In this document: positions 14,503-23,354 of the stretch, piece after piece | How the letters are laid out: each line of letters begins with the position of its first letter | How positions within the stretch are numbered: the stretch's first letter is position 1 | NCBI GenBank assembly: GCA_905221345.1 | Contig: CAJNCW010000006.1 | Location: 41,708 to 105,707, forward strand | Source of the DNA: a bacterium | GTDB taxonomy: Bacteria; Bacillota; Bacilli; Lactobacillales; Streptococcaceae | Direction of reading: 5' to 3' | DNA: 64,000 nucleotides | Notes under the pieces: generated by a model | Seen by the model: only the letters and a program-made list of their open reading frames with translations | Told to the model about the DNA's origin: nothing | The model's database searches: none | Position numbers and translations under genes: made by a program

Positions 14503-17037
14503 ATGAAATTCAATTCAAATCAGAGATATACTCGTTGGTCAATTCGCCGTCTCAGTGTCGGTGTTGCTTCAGTTGTTGTGGCTAGTGGCTTCTTTGTCCT
14601 AGTTGGTCAACCAAGTTCTGCACGTGCTGATATCGTCAATCCGACTCCTGCCCAAGTCGTGCCAGACGCAACTTCGGTGAGTGAAAAGAGCGACTTACCA
14701 GCAGAGGTTCTCAAAAAAGCAGTCGATGTAGCTCTTACTTCAGAACAGTCTGTTCCAACACCTAAAGCAAGTGTGGATACGACAAGCTCTTCAGAAAAAG
14801 CGGACGCAACTGCTAAAGAGTCGGCAGTAGCACCAAAAGAAGAAGTGCAAGCACAACCTGACTCTAAGAAACAAACAGAAGATGCAGTTAAACCTGTGGA
14901 AAGTCCTGCGTCTACAGTTTCTGGGCAAGACCGTGAAGCCAGTGAAGCGCAACCAGCGACCACTCCAGCTGAAGTGCAAAAAGGTGTGGCTGACAACACC
15001 AAAGACACAGTAGATGTCCCAGCCACTTACTTGGACAAGGCTAACTTCCCAGGTCCATTTACAGCTGGTGTCAACCAAGTTATTCCATATGAATTCTTCG
15101 CTGGAGACGGCATGTTAACTCGTCTTATCTTGAAAGCATCCGACAAGGCTCCATGGTCAGACAACGGAACAGCTAAAAATCCAGCTCTCCCACCAGTAGA
15201 GAAATTAGGCAAAGGTCTTTACTTCTATGAAGTGGATTTAGCAGGTACCCAAGGCAAATCTGACAAAGAGCTGCTTGACCTTTTGAAACAAAATGGTACG
15301 CAAAGCTATAAGGCTACCATTAAGGTGTACGGTGCGAAAGACGGCAAGGCAGACTTGAGCAACCTTGTAGCAACTAAAAATTTGGATGTCAACTTGAATG
15401 GTTTGACCACTCCAGCTGAAGTCCAAAAAGGTGTGGCTGACAATACCAAAGATACAGTAGATGTCCCAGCCACTTACTTGGACAAGGCTAACTTCCCTGG
15501 TCCCTTCACAGCCGGTGTCAATCAAGTCATTCCATATGAATTCTTTGCTGGTGATGGCATGTTGACTCGCCTGATCTTGAAAGCCTCTGATAAGGCTCCA
15601 TGGTCAGACAACGGAACAGCTAAAAATCCCGCTCTACCACCGGTAGAAAAATTAGGCAAAGGCCTTTACTTCTATGAAGTAGACTTGGCAGGCACCCAAG
15701 GAAAATCAGATAAAGAGTTGCTTGACCTTTTGAAACAAAATGGTACACAAAGCTATAAGGCAACCATCAAAGTGTACGGTGCAAAAGACGGCAAGCCTGA
15801 CTTAACTAACCTCGTAGCGACTAAGGATTTAAATGTCAACTTGAATGGTTTGACCACTCCAGCTGAAGTCCAAAAAGGTGTGGCTGACAACACCAAAGAC
15901 ACAGTAGATGTCCCAGCTAGTTACCTTGACAAAGCCAATTTCCCAGGTCCATTCACAGCGGGTGTCAACCAAGTCATTCCATATGAATTCTTCGCTGGTG
16001 ATGGCATGTTGACTCGCCTGATCTTGAAAGCCTCTGATAAGTCCCCATGGTCAGACAACGGTTCAGCTAAAAATCCCGCTCTCCCACCGGTAGAGAAACT
16101 GGGCAAAGGTCTTTACTTCTATGAAGTAGACTTGGCAGGCACCCAAGGTAAATCTGATAAAAACCTGCTTGACTTGTTAAAACAAAACGGCACTCAAAGC
16201 TATAAAGCAACTATCAAGGTGTACGGTGCAAAAGACGGCAAACCTGACTTAACTAACCTCGTAGCGACTAAAGATTTGACTGTTAATTTGAATGGCTTGA
16301 CCACACCAAATCAGGTTAAAGACTCTGTTGTTAACAATGTCAAAGACATGATTGATGTTCCAGCTAGCTACCTTGATAAGGCTAAGGTTCCTGGACCTTT
16401 CTTGGCCGGTGTCAACCAAGTTATTCCATACGAAGCTTTTGGTGGAGATGGTATGTTGACTCGCCTCTTGTTAAAAGCCTCAGATAAAGCCCCATGGTCA
16501 GACAATGGAACGGCTAAAAATCCCGCTCTATTGCCACTTGAAGGCTTGGCTAAAGGCCAATATTTCTACGAAGTGGATTTGAATGGCAATACGGTTGGCA
16601 AAGATGGTCAGGCCTTGCTGGATCAACTTCGAGCTAACGGAACACATACATACCTAGCTACTGTTAAAGTCTATGGATCTAAAGATGGCAAACCTGATTT
16701 GACCAATCTGATTGCTACTCGTCAAGTAACGATTCAGCTTCGTGGAAAAGAAATGGCGACAATACCATCTCAACAAGGTCAGATGAATACGAAGCCTTCT
16801 GAAACAGGCTCTACAGGTACGACTGAGGGTATGATGGGTACAAATCACCATATGTCAGATATGAAAGTAGATCAACCAGCTTCTAGCCCAATGGCTAATA
16901 TGATGAAAAAAGATGATAAAGCGATGCTACCAAATACTGGGGAAGCTAAAACGGCTACAGCTGGCCTTGGTATCTTTGGTCTAGCCTTGGCAGGTCTTGT
17001 TGGACTTTTGGGTTTGACAACCAAACGAGAAGATTAA
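14503..17037 (+). CDS. pavB: LPXTG-anchored SSURE-repeat adhesin (PavB/PfbB family)
   Basis: The 844-aa surface protein has a YSIRK-type signal (WSIRRLSVGVASVVVASG) cleaved near residue 43 and a Glu/Ala/Thr-rich spacer to about residue 152. Four SSURE repeats follow (153-301, 302-450, 451-599, 600-748). Next comes a Met- and His-rich linker (about 749-808), then LPNTG at 809-813, a hydrophobic helix and KRED. SSURE domains in pneumococcal PavB bind fibronectin and plasminogen. The first three repeats are nearly identical; the fourth has diverged. AAGGAG precedes the ATG. A two-component system follows, as in pneumococcus. Confidence 0.93.
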   Translation: MKFNSNQRYTRWSIRRLSVGVASVVVASGFFVLVGQPSSARADIVNPTPAQVVPDATSVSEKSDLPAEVLKKAVDVALTSEQSVPTPKASVDTTSSSEKADATAKESAVAPKEEVQAQPDSKKQTEDAVKPVESPASTVSGQDREASEAQPATTPAEVQKGVADNTKDTVDVPATYLDKANFPGPFTAGVNQVIPYEFFAGDGMLTRLILKASDKAPWSDNGTAKNPALPPVEKLGKGLYFYEVDLAGTQGKSDKELLDLLKQNGTQSYKATIKVYGAKDGKADLSNLVATKNLDVNLNGLTTPAEVQKGVADNTKDTVDVPATYLDKANFPGPFTAGVNQVIPYEFFAGDGMLTRLILKASDKAPWSDNGTAKNPALPPVEKLGKGLYFYEVDLAGTQGKSDKELLDLLKQNGTQSYKATIKVYGAKDGKPDLTNLVATKDLNVNLNGLTTPAEVQKGVADNTKDTVDVPASYLDKANFPGPFTAGVNQVIPYEFFAGDGMLTRLILKASDKSPWSDNGSAKNPALPPVEKLGKGLYFYEVDLAGTQGKSDKNLLDLLKQNGTQSYKATIKVYGAKDGKPDLTNLVATKDLTVNLNGLTTPNQVKDSVVNNVKDMIDVPASYLDKAKVPGPFLAGVNQVIPYEAFGGDGMLTRLLLKASDKAPWSDNGTAKNPALLPLEGLAKGQYFYEVDLNGNTVGKDGQALLDQLRANGTHTYLATVKVYGSKDGKPDLTNLIATRQVTIQLRGKEMATIPSQQGQMNTKPSETGSTGTTEGMMGTNHHMSDMKVDQPASSPMANMMKKDDKAMLPNTGEAKTATAGLGIFGLALAGLVGLLGLTTKRED
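14959..16746 (+). repeat. Four tandem 447-bp SSURE repeats in pavB
   Basis: Units start at 14959, 15406, 15853 and 16300, exactly 447 bp (149 codons) apart. Units 1-3 share long identical stretches. Unit 4 differs at many codons. Confidence 0.95.
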
Positions 17038-17067
17038 GATTCAAATCACTTAAACATTAGGGAAAAT

Positions 17068-17101
17068 AGTGTTATACTAAAGCAAGTATAACACTGTTTT
17101 T
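17068..17101 (+). terminator. Hairpin between pavB and the two-component system
   Basis: Perfect 11-bp stem AGTGTTATACT / AGTATAACACT, loop AAAGCA, then GTTTTT. It may end pavB and let some transcription through to the response regulator. Confidence 0.75.
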
Positions 17102-17117
17102 ATCGAAGGAGTGTCAG

Positions 17118-17816
17118 ATGAAAAAGACAATTTTGCTGGTTGATGATGAGATAGATATTCTAGATATTCAAAACCGCTATCTTATACAGGCTGGTTATGA
17201 CGTTTTAGTCGCCCATGATGGTAAGGAGGGATTAGAGCTTTTCAGAAAAAAATCTATCGACCTCATTATCACAGATATCATGATGCCAAATATGGACGGC
17301 TATGATTTTATCAGTGAAGTTCAGTATATCGCTCCGGATCAACCCTTCCTCTTTACAACTGCTAAGACGAGCGAACAGGATAAGATTTATGGATTAAGTT
17401 TGGGGGCAGATGATTTTATAGTCAAACCCTTTAGTCCACGCGAATTAGTTTTAAGAGTGAATAATATTTTGCGTCGCCTTAGCCGTGGAAGAGAGACAGA
17501 ACAAATCGAGTTTGGTGACCTGGTAATCAACCATGTGACTCATGAGGTTCGCATTGGGGACCAACCATTGGAATTGACAGTAAAATCCTTTGAACTTCTA
17601 TGGATATTAGCCAGCAATCCTGAGAGAGTCTTTTCAAAGACGGAACTTTATGAGAAGGTATGGCAAGAGGACTATGTGGATGATACCAATACACTCAATG
17701 TTCATATCCATGCTTTGAGGCAAGAGTTGACCAAGTATACGAATTCAAATGCTCCTGCTATCAAAACTGTCTGGGGTTTGGGTTATAAGATGGAAAGACC
17801 AAGAGGTAGAAAATGA
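17118..17816 (+). CDS. OmpR-family response regulator (TCS08 type)
   Basis: The 232-aa protein has a receiver domain (acidic pair Asp9/Asp10; phosphoacceptor Asp53 in LIITDIMMP; a conserved Lys in VKPFSP). A winged-helix DNA-binding domain follows from about residue 135 (LTVKSFELLWIL, WGLGYKM). It lies just after pavB, as pneumococcal RR08 does, which controls pavB there. AAGGAG precedes the ATG, and the gene overlaps the kinase gene by ATGA. Confidence 0.93.
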   Translation: MKKTILLVDDEIDILDIQNRYLIQAGYDVLVAHDGKEGLELFRKKSIDLIITDIMMPNMDGYDFISEVQYIAPDQPFLFTTAKTSEQDKIYGLSLGADDFIVKPFSPRELVLRVNNILRRLSRGRETEQIEFGDLVINHVTHEVRIGDQPLELTVKSFELLWILASNPERVFSKTELYEKVWQEDYVDDTNTLNVHIHALRQELTKYTNSNAPAIKTVWGLGYKMERPRGRK

Positions 17817-18847
17817 AATTAAAAAACTATATTTTAGTGGGGTATCTAGTGTCGACTCTACTAACGATTTTGGTCGTTTTCTGGGCAGTCCAACGAATGT
17901 TGATCGAGAAAAGTGAAGTTTACTTTCTAGTTGGAATGACCTTGATTGCTAGTTTCATTGGCGCTGCAGTGAGCATCTTTCTTTTGTCGCCTGTGTTCTC
18001 TTCTCTGAAACATTTGAAAAAACAAGCTCAGGATATAGCAAGCAAGGATTTCAGAACAGAAATTGAAACCAAAGGCCCATTAGAATTTCAAGAGCTGGGG
18101 CAGGCTTTTAATGACATGTCCCACAATTTGCAGGCTACCTTTCAATCACTTGATGAGAGCGAGCAAGAAAAGAGAATGATGATTGCGCAGCTCTCTCACG
18201 ATATTAAAACTCCCATTACCTCCATTCAGGTTACTGTGGAGGGAATTCTAGATGGAGTGATCAAGGAAGAGGAGTGGCTCCACTACTTAACCACGATTGG
18301 TCGGCAAACTGAGCGTCTAAACAAGCTAGTGGAGGAATTGGATGTTTTGACTCTCAATACACAACCTCAAGATACTGCTGATGAAGAAGTCGAAGAGGTC
18401 TTTTTAGATCAGCTGCTGATTGAGTCAATGAGTGAATTTCAACTCCAGATTGAACAAGAGGAGCGAGATGTTTACATTCAAGTATCACCTGAGTCGGCGA
18501 AAATCAAGAGCCATTCTGACAAACTTTCTCGCATTCTGGTCAATTTGTTAAACAATGCCTTTAAATATTCAGAACCAGGAACCAGAATCGAGGTTCTTGC
18601 CCAATTAACAGAACAAGAGCTGACAATCAGTGTGAAAGACGAGGGTCAGGGGATTCTTCCTGAAGATTTGGAAAAGATCTTTAAACGACTTTATCGTGTG
18701 GAAACTTCGCGCAATATGAAGACAGGTGGGCATGGCTTAGGTCTTGCGATTGCACGCGAACTAGCTCATCAGCTTGGTGGCGAAATCACAGCAGAAAGTC
18801 AATATGGCTTAGGAAGCAAGTTTACATTCAGCCTCAATTTGAAATAA
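17813..18847 (+). CDS. Sensor histidine kinase (TCS08 type)
   Basis: The 344-aa kinase has two TM helices (residues about 5-27 and 36-60) with only a very short outside loop, so the signal is probably sensed at or in the membrane. A HAMP-like linker follows. The H box is AQLSHDIKTPITS (His129), the N box LVNLLNNAFKYSEPG, and the G boxes DEGQGI and TGGHGLGLA. It is translationally coupled to the response regulator. The pneumococcal homologue is HK08. Confidence 0.93.
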   Translation: MKLKNYILVGYLVSTLLTILVVFWAVQRMLIEKSEVYFLVGMTLIASFIGAAVSIFLLSPVFSSLKHLKKQAQDIASKDFRTEIETKGPLEFQELGQAFNDMSHNLQATFQSLDESEQEKRMMIAQLSHDIKTPITSIQVTVEGILDGVIKEEEWLHYLTTIGRQTERLNKLVEELDVLTLNTQPQDTADEEVEEVFLDQLLIESMSEFQLQIEQEERDVYIQVSPESAKIKSHSDKLSRILVNLLNNAFKYSEPGTRIEVLAQLTEQELTISVKDEGQGILPEDLEKIFKRLYRVETSRNMKTGGHGLGLAIARELAHQLGGEITAESQYGLGSKFTFSLNLK

Positions 18848-18861
18848 AGCCGTAAAATCTC

Positions 18862-18890
18862 TTTACAAATCTAGCTTTTCATGGTACAAT
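18862..18890 (+). promoter_or_regulatory. rpsD promoter
   Basis: TTTACA, 17-bp spacer, TACAAT preceded by TGG (extended -10). Confidence 0.85.
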
Positions 18891-18897
18891 AGCCTTT

Positions 18898-19020
18898 GTG
18901 TGAAATAGCAGCAGGAAAGCATGAAGCTCGTCAACAGGTGTCTTATGACAAGTAACCTTGGCTGTTTAGGCGAAGGGCATCTGCACGAATCAGGGCTTTC
19001 TAAGTGACTATTTCCACCGA
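18898..19020 (+). ncRNA. Structured rpsD leader, candidate S4 autoregulatory RNA
   Basis: About 150 nt separate the promoter from the rpsD ATG. GTGAAATAG at 18900 pairs with CTATTTCC-AC near 19009-19017, closing the element. Inside, GAAAGC pairs with GCTTTC, and a GTCTTATGAC hairpin is present. In Bacillus, S4 binds its own leader to limit translation, and a similar role is inferred here. No sequence match to that leader could be checked. Confidence 0.5.
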
Positions 19021-19049
19021 AATATTATTTATATCAGGAGGACATACAC

Positions 19050-19661
19050 ATGTCACGTTATACAGGACCATCTTGGAAACAAGCTCGTCGCCTTGGCCTT
19101 TCACTTACAGGTACAGGTAAAGAATTGGCACGTCGTAACTACGTACCAGGACAACACGGACCAAACAACCGTTCTAAATTGTCAGAATACGGTTTGCAAT
19201 TGGCTGAAAAACAAAAACTTCGTTTCACTTACGGTGTAGGTGAAAAACAATTCCGTAACTTGTTCGTACAAGCTACAAAAATCAAAGGCGGAATCCTAGG
19301 TTTCAACTTTATGCTTCTTTTGGAACGTCGTTTGGATAACGTTGTTTACCGTCTTGGCCTTGCGACTACTCGTCGTCAAGCTCGTCAATTCGTAAACCAC
19401 GGTCACATCCTTGTTGACGGAAAACGCGTTGATATCCCATCATACCGCGTAACTCCAGGTCAAGTAATCTCAGTTCGTGAAAAATCATTGAAAGTTCCAG
19501 CGATCCTTGAAGCAGTAGAAGCTACTCTTGGACGTCCAGCATTCGTATCATTCGACGCTGAAAAATTGGAAGGTTCATTGACTCGCTTGCCAGAACGCGA
19601 CGAAATCAACCCAGAAATCAACGAAGCACTTGTCGTTGAATTCTACAACAAAATGCTTTAA
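19050..19661 (+). CDS. rpsD: 30S ribosomal protein S4
   Basis: The 203-aa protein starts [19 protein letters not shown] and has the S4 RNA-binding domain at about residues 93-155 ([20 protein letters not shown]). It lacks the N-terminal zinc Cys motif, as expected for the C-minus form in streptococci. It nucleates assembly of the 30S body and can repress its own mRNA. Single-gene unit with strong AGGAGG at 19037-19042. Confidence 0.98.
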   Translation: MSRYTGPSWKQARRLGLSLTGTGKELARRNYVPGQHGPNNRSKLSEYGLQLAEKQKLRFTYGVGEKQFRNLFVQATKIKGGILGFNFMLLLERRLDNVVYRLGLATTRRQARQFVNHGHILVDGKRVDIPSYRVTPGQVISVREKSLKVPAILEAVEATLGRPAFVSFDAEKLEGSLTRLPERDEINPEINEALVVEFYNKML

Positions 19662-19681
19662 TTTTAAGAAATATCTTACAG

Positions 19682-19705
19682 AAAGCCTACAACAGTGGGC
19701 TTTTT
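19682..19705 (+). terminator. rpsD terminator
   Basis: AAAGCCTAC-AACA-GTGGGCTTT followed by TT. Confidence 0.8.
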
Positions 19706-19757
19706 GCTTTGTCTTAAAAAACTATAGAACACTTCTTAACTGTGAGGGAGGATAAGC

Positions 19758-19796
19758 AAAAAAGTTCCCTGCAAATTGAAATTGCAAGGAACTTTT
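19758..19796. terminator. Bidirectional terminator between rpsD and the HXXEE gene
   Basis: AAAAGTTCC..TGCAA / TTGCA.GGAACTTTT with flanking A and T runs. Confidence 0.8.
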
Positions 19797-19797
19797 G

Positions 19798-20316
19798 TTA
19801 ATGGTTATGGACAAGCCAGGCGGAATACTTTTTCCCGAGCCAGAGAGCAAATAGGAGATTGATGACGACGATGCCTGAACCGACCAGTGAAAATAGGAAA
19901 AATTCGCTAGTCGAAACCTGCCACAAATGCACGATGTCTGTAATCAAATAAGCACTGACAGGAAAACAAAGGATAGAAGTGATTAGAGCAGGGATATACT
20001 TGCGAAGAAAGATTGATTGTCCCATATGGAGCAAGAGATGGAGTGCAAAGGCCACAAATCCCCCTAACCAAATTAATTCGAAAACTCTAGATTGAGTAAA
20101 ATACGTTAATAAAGTGATGGTTAAGACAAGGATGAATTCCTCAAAAACAGCAAGAGCAAATCCCTCTGTTGTCATTTCTTTGTGGAGTTTGAGAATAGTT
20201 GGAGCCTTTTGGGTCAGCAAGGTTTCGTTGAAATGAATCCAAGGGACAAGACCGATAATTTCTTCCATATCGTGAAAGATAAAGAGTAGCGGGAACATCC
20301 AAAGATAAAATGCCAT
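19798..20316 (-). CDS. HXXEE domain membrane protein
   Basis: The 172-aa protein has about five TM segments and the signature HDMEE near residue 15. A second acidic pair (FEEF) and HLLLHMGQ lie further in. HXXEE proteins are widespread integral membrane proteins with no assigned activity; the His/Glu pattern may bind a metal. CAGGAGAG precedes the ATG. It stands alone after the rpmG terminator. Confidence 0.85.
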   Translation of the reverse strand: MAFYLWMFPLLFIFHDMEEIIGLVPWIHFNETLLTQKAPTILKLHKEMTTEGFALAVFEEFILVLTITLLTYFTQSRVFELIWLGGFVAFALHLLLHMGQSIFLRKYIPALITSILCFPVSAYLITDIVHLWQVSTSEFFLFSLVGSGIVVINLLFALWLGKKYSAWLVHNH

Positions 20317-20355
20317 AAATCTCTCCTGAAAAGTTATATATCGCTAACCAATAAA

Positions 20356-20381
20356 GCAAAAAACGCCCAGTAAGGCGTTTT
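20356..20381 (-). terminator. Terminator of rpmF-rpmG
   Basis: AAAACGCC / GGCGTTTT with a 6-nt loop. On the minus strand it ends in a T6 run. Confidence 0.85.
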
Positions 20382-20390
20382 GAGTAATGC

Positions 20391-20540
20391 TTATTTAACT
20401 TCTGTAAACACAACGTGTTTGCGAAGTTTTGGTGAGTATTTCTTCAATTGAAGACGGTCTGGAGTGTTACGTTTGTTTTTAGAAGTAAGGTACAAGCGTT
20501 CACCAGATTCTTTGTGTTCAAGTGTGATATTTACGCGCAT
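20391..20540 (-). CDS. rpmG: 50S ribosomal protein L33
   Basis: The 49-aa protein runs [19 protein letters not shown] to [12 protein letters not shown]. It lacks the CxxC pairs of zinc-binding L33, so it is the C-minus paralogue that supports growth under zinc shortage. It follows rpmF by 15 bp with its own GGAGATACC box. Confidence 0.96.
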
Positions 20541-20555
20541 GGTATCTCCCTTCTA

Positions 20556-20738
20556 TTATTCAGCTGATGCAGCTTTAGCGATTTTACGTCCTTTGTAGTA
20601 TCCTTTAAGTGATACGCGGTGAGAACGTGAGTAATCTCCAGTAGTTTCGTCAAAGTTTACAGATGGAGCTGTTACTTTGTAGTGTGTACGACGTTTGTTT
20701 TTCTTCGCTTTTGAGGTGCGACGTGCAGGTACTGCCAT
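20556..20738 (-). CDS. rpmF: 50S ribosomal protein L32
   Basis: The 60-aa protein starts [19 protein letters not shown], standard for L32. The usual Cys quartet is absent (zinc-independent form). AAAGGAG precedes the ATG. It is cotranscribed with rpmG. Confidence 0.96.
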
Positions 20739-20883
20739 TTTCTTTTCTCCTTTAGGTATTTAAATTCGATTCAATCTAGTGATTTTCATCAACCATACTA
20801 GGATAACACATTTTTTTTGTAAAGTAAAGTTACTTGACAAAAAAAGATGAAAAAATTAGAAGCCATTCAATCAAATTAATCGA

Positions 20884-20898
20884 AATTTTCTGAAAATT
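20884..20898. promoter_or_regulatory. CodY box upstream of ilvD
   Basis: AATTTTCTGAAAATT matches the CodY consensus AATTTTCWGAAAATT at all 15 positions. It is centred about 45-50 bp before the -10. Confidence 0.85.
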
Positions 20899-20932
20899 CA
20901 AGAATTTTCTTCTGTTCATCGCCTTTAAAATG

Positions 20933-20941
20933 TGCTATAAT
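20933..20941 (+). promoter_or_regulatory. ilvD promoter (extended -10)
   Basis: TGCTATAAT, TATAAT at 20936-20941; weak -35. Confidence 0.75.
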
Positions 20942-20968
20942 AGTAAAAACTGAAACGGGAGGGATAAG

Positions 20969-22672
20969 ATGACTGAATTAGATAAACGTCACCGCAGTAG
21001 CATTTATGACAGCATGGTTAAATCACCAAACCGTGCTATGCTTCGTGCGACTGGTATGACAGATAAGGACTTTGAAACACCGATTGTGGGAGTGATTTCG
21101 ACTTGGGCGGAAAATACACCATGTAACATTCACTTGCATGATTTTGGGAAATTGGCTAAAGAGGGTGTCAAATCGGCAGGTGCTTGGCCTGTTCAGTTTG
21201 GGACTATTACCGTAGCAGACGGGATTGCCATGGGAACGCCTGGTATGCGTTTCTCTCTAACATCTCGTGATATCATTGCGGACTCCATCGAGGCGGCGAT
21301 GGGTGGTCACAACGTCGATGCCTTTGTTGCTATCGGTGGCTGTGACAAGAATATGCCTGGTTCTATGATTGCCATTGCCAACATGGATATCCCAGCTATT
21401 TTCGCCTATGGTGGGACCATTGCACCGGGTAATCTTGATGGCAAAGACATTGACTTGGTTTCTGTTTTTGAGGGAATCGGAAAATGGAACCACGGTGACA
21501 TGACAGCTGAGGACGTAAAACGTCTTGAATGTAATGCCTGCCCGGGCCCTGGTGGTTGTGGTGGTATGTATACCGCTAATACCATGGCGACTGCTATCGA
21601 AGTTCTTGGTATGAGTTTGCCAGGATCTTCATCTCACCCAGCTGAATCAGCTGACAAGAAAGAAGATATCGAAGCAGCAGGACGTGCTGTTGTCAAGATG
21701 CTGGAACTTGGTCTCAAACCATCAGATATCTTGACTCGTGAAGCCTTTGAAGATGCCATTACAGTAACTATGGCTCTCGGTGGTTCTACCAATGCCACTC
21801 TTCACTTGCTTGCCATTGCCCATGCGGCTAATGTTGACTTGTCACTTGAGGACTTCAATACGATCCAAGAACGTGTGCCTCACTTGGCCGACTTGAAACC
21901 TTCTGGTCAGTATGTCTTTCAAGACCTCTACGAAGTCGGTGGTGTACCTGCGGTTATGAAGTACTTGTTGGCAAATGGATTCCTTCATGGCGACCGCATC
22001 ACATGTACTGGTAAGACAGTCGCTGAAAACTTGGCCGACTTTGCAGACCTCACACCAGGTCAAAAAGTCATCATGCCACTGGAAAATCCAAAACGTGCAG
22101 ATGGACCATTGATTATCCTGAACGGGAACCTTGCTCCTGACGGTGCGGTTGCCAAGGTATCAGGTGTGAAAGTGCGTCGTCACGTTGGACCAGCTAAGGT
22201 CTTTGACTCAGAAGAAGATGCTATTCAGGCCGTTCTGACAGATGAAATCGTTGATGGCGATGTTGTCGTTGTTCGTTTTGTTGGACCGAAGGGTGGTCCT
22301 GGTATGCCTGAGATGCTGTCACTTTCATCCATGATTGTTGGTAAAGGTCAAGGAGATAAGGTTGCCCTCTTGACAGATGGACGCTTCTCTGGTGGTACTT
22401 ATGGTCTGGTTGTTGGACATATCGCTCCTGAAGCTCAGGATGGTGGACCGATTGCCTACCTCCGTACAGGCGATATCGTTACAGTTGACCAAGATACCAA
22501 AGAAATTTCCATGGCCGTATCCGAAGAAGAACTTGAAAAACGCAAGGCAGAAACAACCTTGCCACCACTCTACAGCCGTGGTGTTCTCGGTAAATATGCC
22601 CACATCGTATCGTCCGCTTCTCGTGGAGCCGTGACAGACTTCTGGAATATGGACAAGTCAGGTAAAAAATAA
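20969..22672 (+). CDS. ilvD: Dihydroxy-acid dehydratase
   Basis: The 567-aa IlvD/Edd enzyme makes 2-keto acids for valine, leucine and isoleucine synthesis. Fe-S cluster Cys motifs are visible: [18 protein letters not shown] (about residue 128) and [18 protein letters not shown] (about 192-209). [11 protein letters not shown] lies near the C-terminus. GGGAGG precedes the ATG. The perfect CodY box 70-85 bp upstream predicts repression when branched-chain amino acids are plentiful. Confidence 0.97.
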   Translation: MTELDKRHRSSIYDSMVKSPNRAMLRATGMTDKDFETPIVGVISTWAENTPCNIHLHDFGKLAKEGVKSAGAWPVQFGTITVADGIAMGTPGMRFSLTSRDIIADSIEAAMGGHNVDAFVAIGGCDKNMPGSMIAIANMDIPAIFAYGGTIAPGNLDGKDIDLVSVFEGIGKWNHGDMTAEDVKRLECNACPGPGGCGGMYTANTMATAIEVLGMSLPGSSSHPAESADKKEDIEAAGRAVVKMLELGLKPSDILTREAFEDAITVTMALGGSTNATLHLLAIAHAANVDLSLEDFNTIQERVPHLADLKPSGQYVFQDLYEVGGVPAVMKYLLANGFLHGDRITCTGKTVAENLADFADLTPGQKVIMPLENPKRADGPLIILNGNLAPDGAVAKVSGVKVRRHVGPAKVFDSEEDAIQAVLTDEIVDGDVVVVRFVGPKGGPGMPEMLSLSSMIVGKGQGDKVALLTDGRFSGGTYGLVVGHIAPEAQDGGPIAYLRTGDIVTVDQDTKEISMAVSEEELEKRKAETTLPPLYSRGVLGKYAHIVSSASRGAVTDFWNMDKSGKK

Positions 22673-22679
22673 ACTCAAA

Positions 22680-22706
22680 AAGCAAGCCATTTCGGCTTGC
22701 TTCTTT
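22680..22706 (+). terminator. ilvD terminator
   Basis: AAGCAAGCC-ATTTC-GGCTTGCTT, then CTTTT. Confidence 0.85.
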
Positions 22707-22733
22707 TCATCTTCAAAAGTAATTTACCTGCTC

Positions 22734-22846
22734 ATACTCAATAAAAATCAAAGAGCAAACTAGAAAGCTAGGCGCAGGTTGCTCAAAGCACAGCTTTGAG
22801 GTTGGAGATAAAGCTGACGTGGTTTGAAGAGATTTTTGAAGAGTAT
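22734..22846 (-). repeat. BOX element (boxC-partial boxB-boxA as read on +)
   Basis: The ends are ATACTC and GAGTAT. The left part (AATCAAAGAGCAAACTAG, AGCTAGGCGCAGGTTG) is boxC, the middle CAAAGCACAGCTTTGAGG is a short boxB, and the right part (GCTGACGTGGTTTGAAGAGA) is boxA. BOX repeats are characteristic of pneumococcus and close relatives and are thought to be mobilised in trans. Confidence 0.85.
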
Positions 22847-23187
22847 TAACGAGGTGGCAGTCCAAGGGCAATACGGCCGTAGCGACTAATTCGTGTAATC
22901 TTCCAAGCGGGAGACCAGGTAACTTCAACCTTGACGTCCTCGATACCCTCGATTTGTTTCAGACCTGCGACGATTTCGATAGGTAGGCTTTCGGCACAAT
23001 CGCAGGCAGTATCAGTGAAGGTCATGACGATCTTGCAGAGACCTGTTTCATCTAGATTGATTTCATAAATCAGCCCTAGATTGTAAACATCCAATTCCAC
23101 ATCTGTATCAAAAACCTTCTCTAGTTTTTCGATAATTTGGTCTTGCAAGGCCAAAGCGCGGTCATTGATTTTGATATCGTCTCTCAT
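22846..23187 (-). CDS. MIP18/DUF59 family Fe-S assembly protein (SufT/PaaD-like)
   Basis: The 113-aa protein has the DUF59 core ELDVYNLGLIYEINL, the central MTFTDTACDCAESLP (reactive Cys in the family is in this loop) and a C-terminal extension ending RIALGLPPR. SufT-type proteins help mature Fe-S enzymes such as IlvD and aconitase. Its nearness to ilvD is suggestive only. Its stop codon overlaps the last base of the BOX element. GGTGGAGGGA precedes the ATG. Confidence 0.85.
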   Translation of the reverse strand: MRDDIKINDRALALQDQIIEKLEKVFDTDVELDVYNLGLIYEINLDETGLCKIVMTFTDTACDCAESLPIEIVAGLKQIEGIEDVKVEVTWSPAWKITRISRYGRIALGLPPR

Positions 23188-23256
23188 AACAGTCCCTCCA
23201 CCTGATAAATATCCTCTATTTTCTCATAATTCTGATAATTTAGCAAGTTTTTGATG

Positions 23257-23271
23257 AATTTTCTGAAAAGA
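23257..23271. promoter_or_regulatory. Weaker CodY-like box between sufT-like gene and hisS
   Basis: AATTTTCTGAAAAGA differs from the CodY consensus at the last two positions. Confidence 0.35.
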
Positions 23272-23316
23272 CTCTCTTGCGATTTTCTCCTCTCACTGTT
23301 TTAATCCCTTTATTTA

Positions 23317-23325
23317 TGGTAAAAT
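23317..23325 (+). promoter_or_regulatory. hisS promoter (extended -10)
   Basis: TGGTAAAAT; the same core (TTTATGGTAAAATA) is used by aspS at 28963. The leader of about 25 nt leaves no room for a T-box. Confidence 0.7.
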
Positions 23326-23354
23326 AAGACTATTAAGTTTAAAGAGGATTCCCT

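Noticed and set aside
14607-16851. Several 60-140 codon antisense frames inside pavB
   Set aside because: They repeat with the SSURE units, lack ribosome sites and are shadows of the biased codon use of the adhesin gene.
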